A stretch of 64,000 nt of DNA from positions 186,001 to 250,000 of the forward strand of contig NZ_MRDM01000009.1 in NCBI RefSeq assembly GCF_002008165.1. The letters run 5' to 3'. Every line of letters begins with the position of its first letter. Position 1 is the first letter of the stretch. Positions 18,688 through 27,414 of the stretch are shown here, in pieces. Source of the DNA: Rhizobium laguerreae (GTDB lineage: Bacteria > Pseudomonadota > Alphaproteobacteria > Rhizobiales > Rhizobiaceae). A program made the position numbers and the translations under genes. Under the pieces are notes generated by a model. The model was not told the origin of the DNA. It worked only from the letters and a program-made list of their open reading frames with translations, and made no database searches.

Positions 18688-19112
18688 TCGCCATGCAGCA
18701 TCTCGACCATGCCATCCAGATCGCTCTTACGGCCCACGAAGGCCAGGCGGACAAGACCGGCCGGCCGTTCTTCGAGCACTGCCAGCGAGTAGCGCTTCTC
18801 GTTTCCGGTGAGGAGACGCGAACGGTCGCCTACCTTCATGACGTCGTCGAGAAGGGCAGCGGCTGGACGCTCGACAGGCTGCGGGAAGAAGGGTTTCCGC
18901 CGGCGATCATCTCCGCGGTGAATGCTCTGACACGGCGGCCGGACGAGCCGGATGACGATTTCGTCAGACGTGCGGCATCAAACGCGCTGGCCTTGCCCGT
19001 CAAACGGGCCGATCTCGAAGATAATCTCCGACAGGCCGAACAAGCTGGCAAGAAAACGGAAAAATACCAGCGCGGCCTGGATCTCTTGCGCGACATCAGG
19101 AACGGACAATAG
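18684..19112 (+). CDS. HD-domain phosphohydrolase, RelA/SpoT hydrolase-like
   Basis: The 142-residue product resembles a stand-alone HD hydrolase domain of the SpoT/MESH1 kind: HLDHAIQIALTAHEGQADKT, then H772-equivalent FFEHCQRVALLV, AYLHDVVEKGSGWTLDRLRE with the His-Asp pair, and VKRADLEDNL. Proteins of this type hydrolyse (p)ppGpp or related nucleotides, which would fit a stress gene group. The start is GTG 18684, overlapping the previous stop, or ATG 18693. Activity on alarmones is inferred from resemblance only. Confidence 0.7.
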   Translation: MIAMQHLDHAIQIALTAHEGQADKTGRPFFEHCQRVALLVSGEETRTVAYLHDVVEKGSGWTLDRLREEGFPPAIISAVNALTRRPDEPDDDFVRRAASNALALPVKRADLEDNLRQAEQAGKKTEKYQRGLDLLRDIRNGQ

Positions 19113-19262
19113 GACCGCGGACGAATTTGCGCAGTTCGCCTGCAACTGCCACCAAAGGTCGGCAATCGGCGCAAGGGCGCACTCCTCGCCTTCCATGTCA
19201 CGTGCAGAGCGCGACCGCAACCTGGCCTCCGCTTGCAGCGGCGGAGGCCGTTTGGCGGCATT

Positions 19263-19532
19263 TCATGCTTTGTTGGCAAACCACACCGTCGGCGCGCCGA
19301 GCACGCCTCCCGTGCGCATCGCCGTCTTCAGCTCGTCCAGCTTGCTAAATGCCTGCGCCGCTTCAAGCGTGGCAAACTCGTGGGTGACGGTAATATCGTT
19401 CGGATTGTCGTTGGCGCGATAAACGGCTTGCGCCGTTACCCCATTGACCTTCTGCACCGGCGAAAAGCCATCATATATCTTGCGCCAGGCGGCATAATCG
19501 GAGACCTCGTGCCTAACGAATAATGTCGTCAT
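19263..19532 (-). CDS. Small dimeric alpha/beta-barrel protein (89 aa)
   Basis: The 89-residue product begins MTTLFVRHEVSDYAAWRKIY and has the ferredoxin-like beta-alpha-beta pattern of the ABM/EthD dimeric barrel group, with a second helix LEAAQAFSKLDELKTAM. Such proteins include monooxygenases and many uncharacterised small proteins. It lies 46 bases downstream of a related gene on the same strand, and the two are probably an operon. No substrate can be proposed. Confidence 0.7.
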   Translation of the reverse strand: MTTLFVRHEVSDYAAWRKIYDGFSPVQKVNGVTAQAVYRANDNPNDITVTHEFATLEAAQAFSKLDELKTAMRTGGVLGAPTVWFANKA

Positions 19533-19578
19533 ATCATCCTCCCGCGTTGCATTTCCAAGTCTCGTCGAGATGTGTGTG

Positions 19579-19842
19579 TTACGATTGAACGAGGAACGTC
19601 ATGGTCTCGGGCAAGACGCCGTCACTCGCCATCGCATCGGCCGCTGCCTTGGTCTGCATGAAGGCCATCAACTTTTCCATGTCTGCAACGTCCATGACCA
19701 AGCCGACGCGGTTGGAGTTTTGAGGGTCTGTAAACGTGCGAATGTTCGTGACGCCAACGGGTTCCAATACCTGCTTGCGGATCGGTGAGGCGAGCCAGTG
19801 TTTCGTGTCTTTGACGTCGTGGTAGATCATTATGGTAGGCAT
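19579..19842 (-). CDS. Small dimeric alpha/beta-barrel protein (87 aa)
   Basis: The 87-residue product (MPTIMIYHDVKDTKHWLASP...) has the same length and strand-helix order as its downstream neighbour, with RVGLVMDVADMEKLMAFMQT as the second half. It looks like a paralogue in the dimeric alpha/beta-barrel group. The start has AGGAGG upstream on the minus strand. It is the first gene of a two-gene unit. Its function is unknown. Confidence 0.7.
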   Translation of the reverse strand: MPTIMIYHDVKDTKHWLASPIRKQVLEPVGVTNIRTFTDPQNSNRVGLVMDVADMEKLMAFMQTKAAADAMASDGVLPETMTFLVQS

Positions 19843-20073
19843 TGCGTCCTCCTCTCAAGATCTCGGAAACTGAAAGCTGAGTATGCTGCTGCGCTTTGCC
19901 GGATTTCATTACAGCAATGTTGCGAAGAGTGGGTTTTTCTTATTCATTAGTTGAGGGTGTAAATATAATTATCGAGTAATTCGAAAATATTATGCGGCGG
20001 CGGCGTTGGGCGCGCATTGGCTTTTCGAGAATAGCTTTGGTGACGGTTCCGAAGTCAGCGAGCGTCATTGGTG

Positions 20074-20718
20074 CTAAGATATGATCGTGATGCCCGCACG
20101 GCGCCCATAGTCCCGCAGTTCGAGAAGGAGATCGGCGTCCGCACCGGCGTCAATGGATTGAACGACGTCGAGCCGGTCCTCTGCCAGGCGATCCTCGAAC
20201 AGGATGATGCATTGCTCGGGATCGCACTGGCAGGACGTCCAGATCAACCCGTCGACGTCGGCGCGCGTCCGATGAATGGCTTCGGCCCACAGGACGGTCT
20301 CGCCATATGTCGTCTTCGGCGTTTCGATGAGATCCGTTCGATTGAGTTTCCAGGCTTTCAAATCGGGTGCGAAAAGGCTTGCCAACCGTAGATCACGCTT
20401 TGGCGCGATGACGCTCACCGTCCGCGCTTCGACGACGGCAAGCCGGACGGTGTTGAAAGCGGCGGCCGGTTCGATGTCGTGAAAGATCGACTCGAAGGCG
20501 GCCGCCTCTCTGCTCGTTGCCGCATAGAGCGTCGCGACACAATTGCCGTGCGCGTCGTTGAACGGTGCAAAGCGCGTCGGCTGTCCCTTGCAGGGATTGA
20601 ATTGCCCTGCCCGGAACGAAGACAGATGGGTCCGATGAAGCGCCGTACCCGCCTTGATCATCCGGATGTTGATCGTTGCAAAAGGAGATGGCGGGCATGG
20701 CAGAGGAGGGTGGCTCAC
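20074..20718 (-). CDS. RES-domain toxin (NAD+ phosphorylase type)
   Basis: The product of up to 214 residues has a RES-type fold pattern: a conserved Arg-His start (TALHRTHLSSFRAGQFNPC), a small-residue segment RFAPFNDAHGNCVATLYAAT, and SREAAAFESIFHDI, followed by strands and a C-terminal catalytic region. RES toxins of type II systems degrade NAD+. It overlaps the stop of the larger upstream gene by four bases (GTGA), the usual coupling of antitoxin and toxin. An internal ATG at 20661 is an alternative start that removes a Pro-rich leader. The RES assignment rests on motif reading and gene order. Confidence 0.75.
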   Translation of the reverse strand: MSHPPLPCPPSPFATINIRMIKAGTALHRTHLSSFRAGQFNPCKGQPTRFAPFNDAHGNCVATLYAATSREAAAFESIFHDIEPAAAFNTVRLAVVEARTVSVIAPKRDLRLASLFAPDLKAWKLNRTDLIETPKTTYGETVLWAEAIHRTRADVDGLIWTSCQCDPEQCIILFEDRLAEDRLDVVQSIDAGADADLLLELRDYGRRAGITIIS

Positions 20719-21551
20719 CCAATGACCTCTTGCCGTTCACGGGCCGCGGCAGCAGCCACCGCGTCGATATCGTCAAGCGCATCCATGGGCGCCTTGTCGT
20801 CCAGCCAGCCGTTCGTTGAAACGAACCAGAATGCACGCTGCCATGGAGACAGGTTTTCCGGAAGCGCCACAAGCGCCTTCTTGATCGCAGGATGCGGCCG
20901 TCCGTCCCGGAGCTGAAACGCCGGAAAATATTCGGTGCCGCGATGATGTACTGAGAAAATGTCGCCGGCTTTCTTCCAGCGCGCCGCAGTCGCGTAGAGG
21001 TTTCTCGCGCTTGAGCCGGCGCGGTTTCCGATCTCCGCGCTGGTGAGCTGCGGCACCTCAGCGATGAAGCGATCCCTGAGCTCCAGATTGTCCGCTGCGA
21101 GCACGCCGCGCGCCTCGCCAAGCTCATCAGGCAGTATAACATCCGCGAGCTTGTTGATCGCGTCTTCCAGCCGGCTTTCTTCCAGCGAGCCGCTGACGCG
21201 GACCATCGTCTGGAAGAAGGTCTTGACGGATCTGCGATGTCCTTCCGGAAGATCGGGTTTTAAGCGGATTACCACGGAATCCCCGACCGCAACATTTGCC
21301 ATCGCCCTGGCGAGCTTCGCGAGTTCGGGGTCCGCGTTCCCAGGAAAAGCAGATCGATCGACGGCGAACTTCGTCAGGGTCTGCAGGAAGGCATCCGCGA
21401 ACGCATCACGCAGAGCGTTTTCATCCGAGGCCCGTTCTGGAACAACGCCTTTGCGCCGGCGGCCAGCCAATGGCACGGTTCGTCCGTCGTTGGCGGACGA
21501 CCGATCAATCATGAGAAATTCGGAAAAGAGAGCTTCGGTCATTTCGGCCAC
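20715..21551 (-). CDS. Large antitoxin-like protein with C-terminal Xre/MbcA/ParS-type domain
   Basis: The 278-residue product precedes the RES toxin gene and overlaps it. Its C-terminal ~90 residues resemble the toxin-binding region of Xre/MbcA/ParS antitoxins: SSARNLYATAARWKKAGDIF, PAFQLRDGRPHPAIKKALVA, WQRAFWFVSTNGWLDDKAPM. Usual antitoxins of this class have 120-160 residues, so the first ~170 residues are extra, with helical features and no recognised domain. The start is GTG 21551 or ATG 21542. An inverted repeat just upstream may be its operator. Confidence 0.7.
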   Translation of the reverse strand: MAEMTEALFSEFLMIDRSSANDGRTVPLAGRRRKGVVPERASDENALRDAFADAFLQTLTKFAVDRSAFPGNADPELAKLARAMANVAVGDSVVIRLKPDLPEGHRRSVKTFFQTMVRVSGSLEESRLEDAINKLADVILPDELGEARGVLAADNLELRDRFIAEVPQLTSAEIGNRAGSSARNLYATAARWKKAGDIFSVHHRGTEYFPAFQLRDGRPHPAIKKALVALPENLSPWQRAFWFVSTNGWLDDKAPMDALDDIDAVAAAAARERQEVIG

Positions 21552-21559
21552 GTGAGATT

Positions 21560-21583
21560 GGTGATAAGCATCACAATATCACC
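21560..21583. promoter_or_regulatory. Nested inverted repeat, candidate operator of the RES toxin locus
   Basis: GGTGATA and TATCACC are separated by 10 bases (21560-21583). Within this lies a second perfect repeat, GTGAT-AAGC-ATCAC (21561-21574). The element ends nine bases before the antitoxin start at 21551, where an autoregulatory antitoxin would bind. Confidence 0.55.
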
Positions 21584-21747
21584 TAAATCATGCAAAGTCG
21601 ATTGCAATGGGAGTGTCAGGACCATCACCTCGCATATGCGCCAGTGGACAGATTTGATGGCAGGATCGATTTGACTTCCCAATATCGGTGGTCGCACCAA
21701 TTTGACGATCGGATACGCCTCGGCGCGTGAGACGACAGAGGTTTAGA

Positions 21748-22254
21748 ATGATCGAACGCCAACCATTTGATCTCAAGGCCTATGTGCACGACATCGGAAC
21801 AAGGCCATGCTTTATCTGTGGCTTGGTCAGGAATGACCCTGACTTCTTTCATCATCGCGTTTTTGAAGACGACGAGACGACCATTTTCCTGAGCAAATAC
21901 CCCACTCTACCGGGCTATTGCCTCGTCTGTCCGAAGGAGCACCGGGAGGATCTGGCGCGGGACATGTCGACAGATGAATATCTTCGACTACAGGAGAAGG
22001 TGCATGTCTTGTCGCGCGCCCTCAAAAGCCTGTTGGACGCCGAGCGAATTTATGTGCTTTCGCTCGGCAGCCAACAAGCCAACAGCCACCTACATTTTCA
22101 TGTCGTTCCCTTGCCCTCAGGTGTGCCGCTCGAAAAGCAGCAATACCATGCACTGATGGCGGAGTACGGGGTTTTACAGATACCCGACGATCAAATGGCA
22201 CAGCTGGCGCAGCGCATTGGTGAAGCATACCGTTCAGAGTTGACCGCACGATAA
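21748..22254 (+). CDS. HIT family protein
   Basis: The 168-residue product is a histidine-triad nucleotide-binding protein. The triad block SHLHFHVVPLP is at about residues 112-122, with a Cys-rich FICGLVRND start and YPTLPGYCLVCPKEH upstream. HIT proteins hydrolyse or transfer nucleotides such as AMP conjugates or Ap4A. ATG 21748 has GAGG six bases upstream; the frame opens at 21727, but that start has no ribosome site. It stands alone, divergent from the toxin locus. Confidence 0.85.
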   Translation: MIERQPFDLKAYVHDIGTRPCFICGLVRNDPDFFHHRVFEDDETTIFLSKYPTLPGYCLVCPKEHREDLARDMSTDEYLRLQEKVHVLSRALKSLLDAERIYVLSLGSQQANSHLHFHVVPLPSGVPLEKQQYHALMAEYGVLQIPDDQMAQLAQRIGEAYRSELTAR

Positions 22255-22300
22255 TCAACCGTCTGGCCGGCGGTCGAAACCCGGAAGCCAGTCCTCCAAG

Positions 22301-24151
22301 CTACGTCCCGAGGGCGAATGCCGGCACGCGTACGCCTTTTTCGCGAAAGAACCGCTCCACCTCGTCGAGGCGAGGACAGGCCGGCGGGTTGTCGAGCGCC
22401 TTTGCCCAGTTTTCACGGCGGGGCAGGGCCATCGCGGCGGTCACCAGCACGGTGGTTCCGGGGCCGCTTTCGCCGCGCAGCTGCGGCAGCAGGGTCTTGG
22501 CGTGGATGAGATTTGTGTTTGGTATCGGGCTCATCGCATGGCCGGCCCTTCGATTTGGCGATAGATCGACGATCGCGCTGATATCAGTCTGTCCGTACCA
22601 GACGGACCGACCATCGCTTACATCGGAGCGATCGGCATTGAAATCCGCGCGTTCGATCGCAAAGCCGCCCTCGATGGTGCCAAGGGTGCGCGGCGTGGCG
22701 ATGCGGTGGATGCGAATGTGCCACGGGTTTTCGGGAAGCAGCCAGGATTCGATGGTGACATCGCTCCAGGGGCGCCAGCGCGAATAGAGCAGGTCGCCAG
22801 CGATCAACGCCTCTTCGAGAGATTCCCGCATCCGGAAATGGACGCCGTCATCGGAGAGGCCGAGCATGCCGTCGAAGCTCGCGGCGGAGAAATTCCGGTC
22901 GTCGGCTTCGATGTTGAAGGCGTAGCGCGTGGAGTAGACGAATTTCGAATATTTCTCGTTTGCGCCGAGCATCTTGTCGTGCTGCTGCCCTGAGGAGAGT
23001 ACGACCACGTTTCCCGGCGTGTGCATGGCGACCATTCCCGCCGGCTTCAACGCAACCGGCTCCGGAAATTCCGGCTGCGGTGCCTCCTCGGCCGCCCAGA
23101 ACGGATGATCCCCCGGAAGGGCGAGCGGCAGGAAGAATTTCAGCGCCCAATAGGGCGAGCCGGGAGAGTTGTAGCTCTCGCTCATGAAGAGGTTCGGATA
23201 GCCGTAGCCGACCGAAAGAACGCCGTCGCGATCGGCAATCGGCATCGCCGACCACCAGCGGATATGGCGCATGTAATAGCCCTTGATCTCCGCCCAGGGC
23301 AGGGCTTCGACGCCGGCAAAGGCAAGCGCGCCCCAAAAACCTCCCGCCGCGAAGCGGTAGGTCTGGCTGCGGCCGAAGGCAAGGGCTGCACCATCGGGGC
23401 CGAACCAGTGGCGGACGTCCCTGGCGAAGATCTCGGCACGATCGCGGAAGCGATCCTTGCGCGCCTCGTCGCCCTTGGCCAGCACCGCATAGATCAGGCC
23501 GTAGAAATGCATGGCGAAGGGAATGTAATGATCGACCCGCCGAACCGGCCCGTCGCGATACCAGCCTTCCCCGAGGTCGAAGGCCTCCACTTCGTCGAGA
23601 TAGGCGAGGGTTTTCCGGTGATCGAACGCCACGCTCACGCGTTCCAGCCCTAGATCGATGAGCACACGGAAGAATTTCCAGTTGTTGTCGATGAATTCCA
23701 GCTCGCGTGCTCTGAGAAGATAGGCGGCGACCGTCTTCTTCTCGCTGTCGTCAAGCGGTTCCCAGATGTGCTCGGGCACGAGCGCCAGGGCGAAGCCGAC
23801 GGCGGCGAGTTCGACCAGCCGCTGATTGCGGTCGGCAAGATCGCCCCAATATTCGGGATGAGCGGGATTGGTGCCGTTTGCCAGCCCGCCGCGATAGAGA
23901 TCCCAATGCGGAAACACGCCGCCGCCCGCAACGAGCGGAACGATTCCCCAGAGCGGCCGCGCAAATCCCTCCAGATCCGCTGCCGCCCGATCGAAGATCG
24001 CGCCGGCCGCGCCGAGGCGCACACGGGCGCCGCCTTCGGAAAAATACGGCAGCAGCGGCTCGAAGAGATCGATGACGGCCCTGGCGAGGTCGTCGCGTGT
24101 CTTCAGGGGGTTGCCGAAAAGCGGATTGGCCCGGGCGGGATCATATATCAT
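22301..24151 (-). CDS. DUF2264 domain protein, predicted (alpha/alpha) toroid enzyme
   Basis: The 616-residue product matches DUF2264 over most of its length: LFGNPLKTRDDLARAVIDLF at the N-terminus, GGVFPHWDLYRGGLANGTNP, then AFGRSQTYRFAAGGFWGALA and a C-terminal beta-rich part. DUF2264 proteins are common in carbohydrate loci and are predicted to fold like (alpha/alpha)6 glycosidases or lyases. No signal peptide is visible, so it should act in the cytoplasm. It is the last gene of locus A, 77 bases after the binding-protein gene and behind an intrinsic terminator, so it is probably expressed at a low level by read-through. Confidence 0.85.
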   Translation of the reverse strand: MIYDPARANPLFGNPLKTRDDLARAVIDLFEPLLPYFSEGGARVRLGAAGAIFDRAAADLEGFARPLWGIVPLVAGGGVFPHWDLYRGGLANGTNPAHPEYWGDLADRNQRLVELAAVGFALALVPEHIWEPLDDSEKKTVAAYLLRARELEFIDNNWKFFRVLIDLGLERVSVAFDHRKTLAYLDEVEAFDLGEGWYRDGPVRRVDHYIPFAMHFYGLIYAVLAKGDEARKDRFRDRAEIFARDVRHWFGPDGAALAFGRSQTYRFAAGGFWGALAFAGVEALPWAEIKGYYMRHIRWWSAMPIADRDGVLSVGYGYPNLFMSESYNSPGSPYWALKFFLPLALPGDHPFWAAEEAPQPEFPEPVALKPAGMVAMHTPGNVVVLSSGQQHDKMLGANEKYSKFVYSTRYAFNIEADDRNFSAASFDGMLGLSDDGVHFRMRESLEEALIAGDLLYSRWRPWSDVTIESWLLPENPWHIRIHRIATPRTLGTIEGGFAIERADFNADRSDVSDGRSVWYGQTDISAIVDLSPNRRAGHAMSPIPNTNLIHAKTLLPQLRGESGPGTTVLVTAAMALPRRENWAKALDNPPACPRLDEVERFFREKGVRVPAFALGT

Positions 24152-24170
24152 TGTCAGGCTCGAAATTCAT

Positions 24171-24210
24171 GAAAAACAGGATCGGCCGCGGGCAGACATT
24201 GCCCGCGGCC
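24171..24210 (-). terminator. Intrinsic terminator after the locus A binding-protein gene
   Basis: A perfect 10-bp stem (24184-24193 with 24201-24210, 7-base loop) is followed on the minus strand by GATCCTGTTTTT. It lies between the binding-protein gene and the DUF2264 gene and should reduce transcription into the latter. Confidence 0.85.
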
Positions 24211-24228
24211 GTCGATATTTCTGGACGC

Positions 24229-25503
24229 TTACTTGATGGCCTTCACGCCTTCGGTCATTTCCTTCAGCCCGTCATCGACGGAGGTGCTGTCGGTCATGAT
24301 CGCGTCATGCGCGCGATTGAGCACGACCTCGATCTTGGCGGCGTTGGGGTTGACCGCCATCTCCAGGTAGGTTTTCGACGGCTTCAGCGCCTCCTTGCTG
24401 GCCGCATCCTCAGGAAAACCGGGTGTTGCCGCGATCTTGGCGCTGACATCATCCGTCTTGAGCGCAGGGAAAGTGCCCGTCGACGCGATGACTGCTGCGC
24501 CCTCAGGACCGGTGACGAACTTGATGAAATCGAGAGCGGCATCCTTGTGAACGGAGTTGGCGTTGACCGCCAGGCCCGAGATCTGCGCAGCGGTCGTGCC
24601 GATTGCCACACCGTCGGGATGCGGGAACTTCACGATGCCCCAGTTCTTGCTCTTCGATTCACCCGATTTCACCTTGGTGATCTGGGTGCCGACGAACCAG
24701 GTTCCCATCGGCAACATGCCGATCGTGCCATTAAAGAAGAGCGCCGAATAATGCGTGTTCGACGTCTTCAGGAAAGCATAGGAGGGAATCGCGCCATCCT
24801 TCTGCAGGGTCAGCGCCCGCTCGTACCAGGGCTTCAGGAAGCCGTAGTCGCCGTCGACCAGCGTGTGTTTTCCATCGAGGATGCCGGGCAGCTGAACGGT
24901 CGACCGCCAGGTGTGCAGAAGCGCGCCGTAGGTCTTGTTGGTGCCCATGCCGCCCGAAAGCTTCTCGGCGGTCTCGTCGAACTGCGCCCAGGTCATGTCA
25001 TTGGTGGGGTAGGGGACGCCTGCCTTGTCGAATATATCCTTGTTGTAATAGACGACCCAGAAATCGGAACGGAACGGCAGGGAGTAGATCTTGCCATCGA
25101 TGGTCAGCTCCTCGATCAGGCCGCCATAGGGGGCCGGGTCGATCTTCTGATCCTTCACGAAGCCGCTGAGATCGGCAATGTTGCCGGCGCGCACCAGATT
25201 GGTGTAGCCCGGCACGTCCTTGACGGTGACGATGTCGATATCCTTGGAGCCGCCGGTCAGCTGCGTCGAGATCATCTGCTGATAGTCCTGCGAGCCGAGG
25301 TCCATCGGCTCGAACTTCACGTTGGGGTGCTTAGCCTGATAGGCCTCGATCAGCGGCTTGTAATAGGCGGTCTTGTCCCAGTCCCACAAAGCCCATTTGA
25401 GCGTCACGGCGTCCTGGGCAAGCGCAGCCCCGGCCGTCATCGCCGCCAAGGTGAACCCCGCCACGGCAAGTTTCACCGTCCCCCCGAATTTATCCAAATA
25501 CAT
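24229..25503 (-). CDS. ABC transporter sugar-binding protein, locus A
   Basis: The 424-residue product is a family 1 extracellular solute-binding protein. It has a signal peptide ending near AGAALA-QDAV (about residues 1-30), followed by TLKWALWDWDKTAYYKPLIE and SKDIDIVTVKDVPGYTNLVR. It would capture an oligosaccharide in the periplasm for the two permeases encoded upstream. AAGGAG six bases before ATG 25503 fixes the start. Unusually, the gene is near the end of the operon rather than first. The neighbours (GH88, heparinase-type lyase) suggest a uronate-containing oligosaccharide. Confidence 0.88.
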   Translation of the reverse strand: MYLDKFGGTVKLAVAGFTLAAMTAGAALAQDAVTLKWALWDWDKTAYYKPLIEAYQAKHPNVKFEPMDLGSQDYQQMISTQLTGGSKDIDIVTVKDVPGYTNLVRAGNIADLSGFVKDQKIDPAPYGGLIEELTIDGKIYSLPFRSDFWVVYYNKDIFDKAGVPYPTNDMTWAQFDETAEKLSGGMGTNKTYGALLHTWRSTVQLPGILDGKHTLVDGDYGFLKPWYERALTLQKDGAIPSYAFLKTSNTHYSALFFNGTIGMLPMGTWFVGTQITKVKSGESKSKNWGIVKFPHPDGVAIGTTAAQISGLAVNANSVHKDAALDFIKFVTGPEGAAVIASTGTFPALKTDDVSAKIAATPGFPEDAASKEALKPSKTYLEMAVNPNAAKIEVVLNRAHDAIMTDSTSVDDGLKEMTEGVKAIK

Positions 25504-25543
25504 TCCCGTTCTCCTTCCCTGGATCATCTCTGGATCAGTTGTT

Positions 25544-26269
25544 TTATAAAGCGTCTCGTGCATGCGGTTCGCGGTGCGGCTGCGTTGCGTTTGGCAGGTC
25601 TAGAACCATCACCGCCGCCCGATGGACGCCGAATGCGACGGCGAACATTCCGAGTGAAAAATTGACGGTTGCCGGCATGAACACCGAAACCGGATAGAAG
25701 AGGATATGCGCCAGCCAGAGACTGGCGGCGAAGGCGAGCGCGGCAAGCGCCGGGAGCGGACGGATGACCGAGGCGAGCGCGGCGAGGCGCAGCAATCTCA
25801 GAGCCGGCAGATCGCGCATCACCATCAGAATGACGAGATGGCAGGCGAGGACCGCGACGAAGGCGGTGGCGACGAGCGCGATCGTCAGTGGTGCGCTCAG
25901 CAACAGATTGTCCCGCGCGCCGGCGCCATAGGTTGCGATCGCGTAGAGGCAGACGGCGAGAGCGCCCGCCAGCGCCAGGCCCCAGGCGGTGGCGCGCCAG
26001 AAGTAGCGCAGAAAGGCTTCCGTGAAGTCCCGCACCAGATAGGTATTGCGGTCTTCCACGAGGGCCACCGAGACCCGGGCCATGGCGGCGAGCGCTGCCG
26101 GCAGCGTCACGACGAAGAGGCCGGCCAGGATGAAGAGGATGTTCAGCTTAACCATCTCCCACCATTCGCGAACGAGGATCTCGGCGAACAGGGCAAGGCC
26201 GTTCTTCTTCGGCGCATCCTTCGGAATGCCCGGCCCCTCCCTCGTCCACATGTCCCGCAACCACTGCAT
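25544..26269 (-). CDS. DUF624 (YesL-like) membrane protein
   Basis: The 241-residue product has about five membrane segments: residues 41-65, 92-112, 123-150, 168-188 and 203-222. It resembles DUF624/YesL proteins, often encoded beside rhamnogalacturonan or other oligosaccharide ABC importers in Gram-positive bacteria and some rhizobia. Their role is unknown; an accessory part of the transporter is likely. It lies between the ATPase and binding-protein genes with gaps of 20 and 40 bases. Confidence 0.8.
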   Translation of the reverse strand: MQWLRDMWTREGPGIPKDAPKKNGLALFAEILVREWWEMVKLNILFILAGLFVVTLPAALAAMARVSVALVEDRNTYLVRDFTEAFLRYFWRATAWGLALAGALAVCLYAIATYGAGARDNLLLSAPLTIALVATAFVAVLACHLVILMVMRDLPALRLLRLAALASVIRPLPALAALAFAASLWLAHILFYPVSVFMPATVNFSLGMFAVAFGVHRAAVMVLDLPNATQPHREPHARDAL

Positions 26270-26289
26270 AGCCGTCTCCCGCAGGCGCC

Positions 26290-27399
26290 TCAGTATAGAA
26301 TCGAGCGTTCCGTTTCCTTGTCGAACAGCTGCGCATTGGTCATATCGGCGACCAGCGTCGCTTCCTCGCCGATATCGGGCCGGTAGCGCGGCGAGACACG
26401 AGCGATCAGATTGCGCCCGCCTGCCACCATGTTCAGATGCACTTCCGAGCCCATGGGCTCGGCAAGTTCCACGACCGCCTTGAGGGGCGCCAGGTTCTCC
26501 GGTGCGATGTCGGCCGGCGGCAGCTCGTGAAAATTCTCCGGACGGATGCCGAGCACCAATTCGCGGCCCTCGTAGGGGGCGATCCTGCCCTTGTCGAAAT
26601 GGGCGGGCAGCGGCAGCTCCCGGCCGTCGAAGACGGCGATGTAGCCGTCGCCCCGGCGCAGAATGGTCGAGGGCAGCATGTTCATCTGCGGCGCGCCGAT
26701 GAAGCCGGCAACGAACATGTTGACGGGGCGGTCATAGAGGTTCTGCGGCGTATCGACCTGCTGGATATGCCCGTCTTTCATCACGACGATCCGGTCCGCC
26801 ATGGTCATCGCTTCCACCTGGTCGTGGGTGACGTAGATGAAGGTGGCGTTGAGGCGCTTGTGCAGCTTGGTGATTTCGGAGCGCATCGTGCCGCGCAGCT
26901 TGGCGTCGAGGTTGGAAAGCGGCTCGTCGAGAAGGAAGACCGCCGGATTGCGCACCATGGCGCGGCCAAGCGCGACGCGCTGGCGCTGGCCGCCCGAAAG
27001 CGCCTTCGGCTTGCGGTTCAGGAGATGAGAGATGTCGAGGATCTTGGCGGCGTCCTGCACCTGGGCATCGATGAAGTCGCGCGACACCTTCCTGAGCTGC
27101 AGGCCGAAAGCCATGTTCTTGTAGACGGTCATATGCGGATAGAGCGCATAATTCTGGAAGACCATGGCGATATCCCGATCCTTGGAGGGAACGTCGTTCA
27201 TGACGTCGCCGCCGATCCTGAGCTCTCCGCCCGATATTTCCTCGAGGCCGGCGATCATCCGCAGCGTCGTCGATTTGCCGCAGCCCGAGGGGCCGACCAG
27301 AATGATGAATTCCTTGTCTGCGATCTCGAGGTCGATGTCATGGACGACGGTGAGCGCACCGTAGCTCTTGTTCAGCTCTTTAAGCGAAATGCTGGCCAT
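26290..27399 (-). CDS. ABC transporter ATP-binding protein, UgpC/MsmK type, locus A
   Basis: The 369-residue product is a sugar-importer ATPase with Walker A GPSGCGKST at residues ~37-45, signature LSGGQRQRVALGRA, Walker B VFLLDEPLSNLD and the H-loop YVTHDQVEAM. A C-terminal regulatory TOBE-like domain begins near residue 240. It drives the two permeases of locus A from the cytoplasmic face. Such ATPases are sometimes shared among importers, which matters because locus B lacks one. It lies 15 bases after the GH88 gene. Confidence 0.93.
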   Translation of the reverse strand: MASISLKELNKSYGALTVVHDIDLEIADKEFIILVGPSGCGKSTTLRMIAGLEEISGGELRIGGDVMNDVPSKDRDIAMVFQNYALYPHMTVYKNMAFGLQLRKVSRDFIDAQVQDAAKILDISHLLNRKPKALSGGQRQRVALGRAMVRNPAVFLLDEPLSNLDAKLRGTMRSEITKLHKRLNATFIYVTHDQVEAMTMADRIVVMKDGHIQQVDTPQNLYDRPVNMFVAGFIGAPQMNMLPSTILRRGDGYIAVFDGRELPLPAHFDKGRIAPYEGRELVLGIRPENFHELPPADIAPENLAPLKAVVELAEPMGSEVHLNMVAGGRNLIARVSPRYRPDIGEEATLVADMTNAQLFDKETERSILY

Positions 27400-27414
27400 C
27401 GGGTTCTCCTGAAT

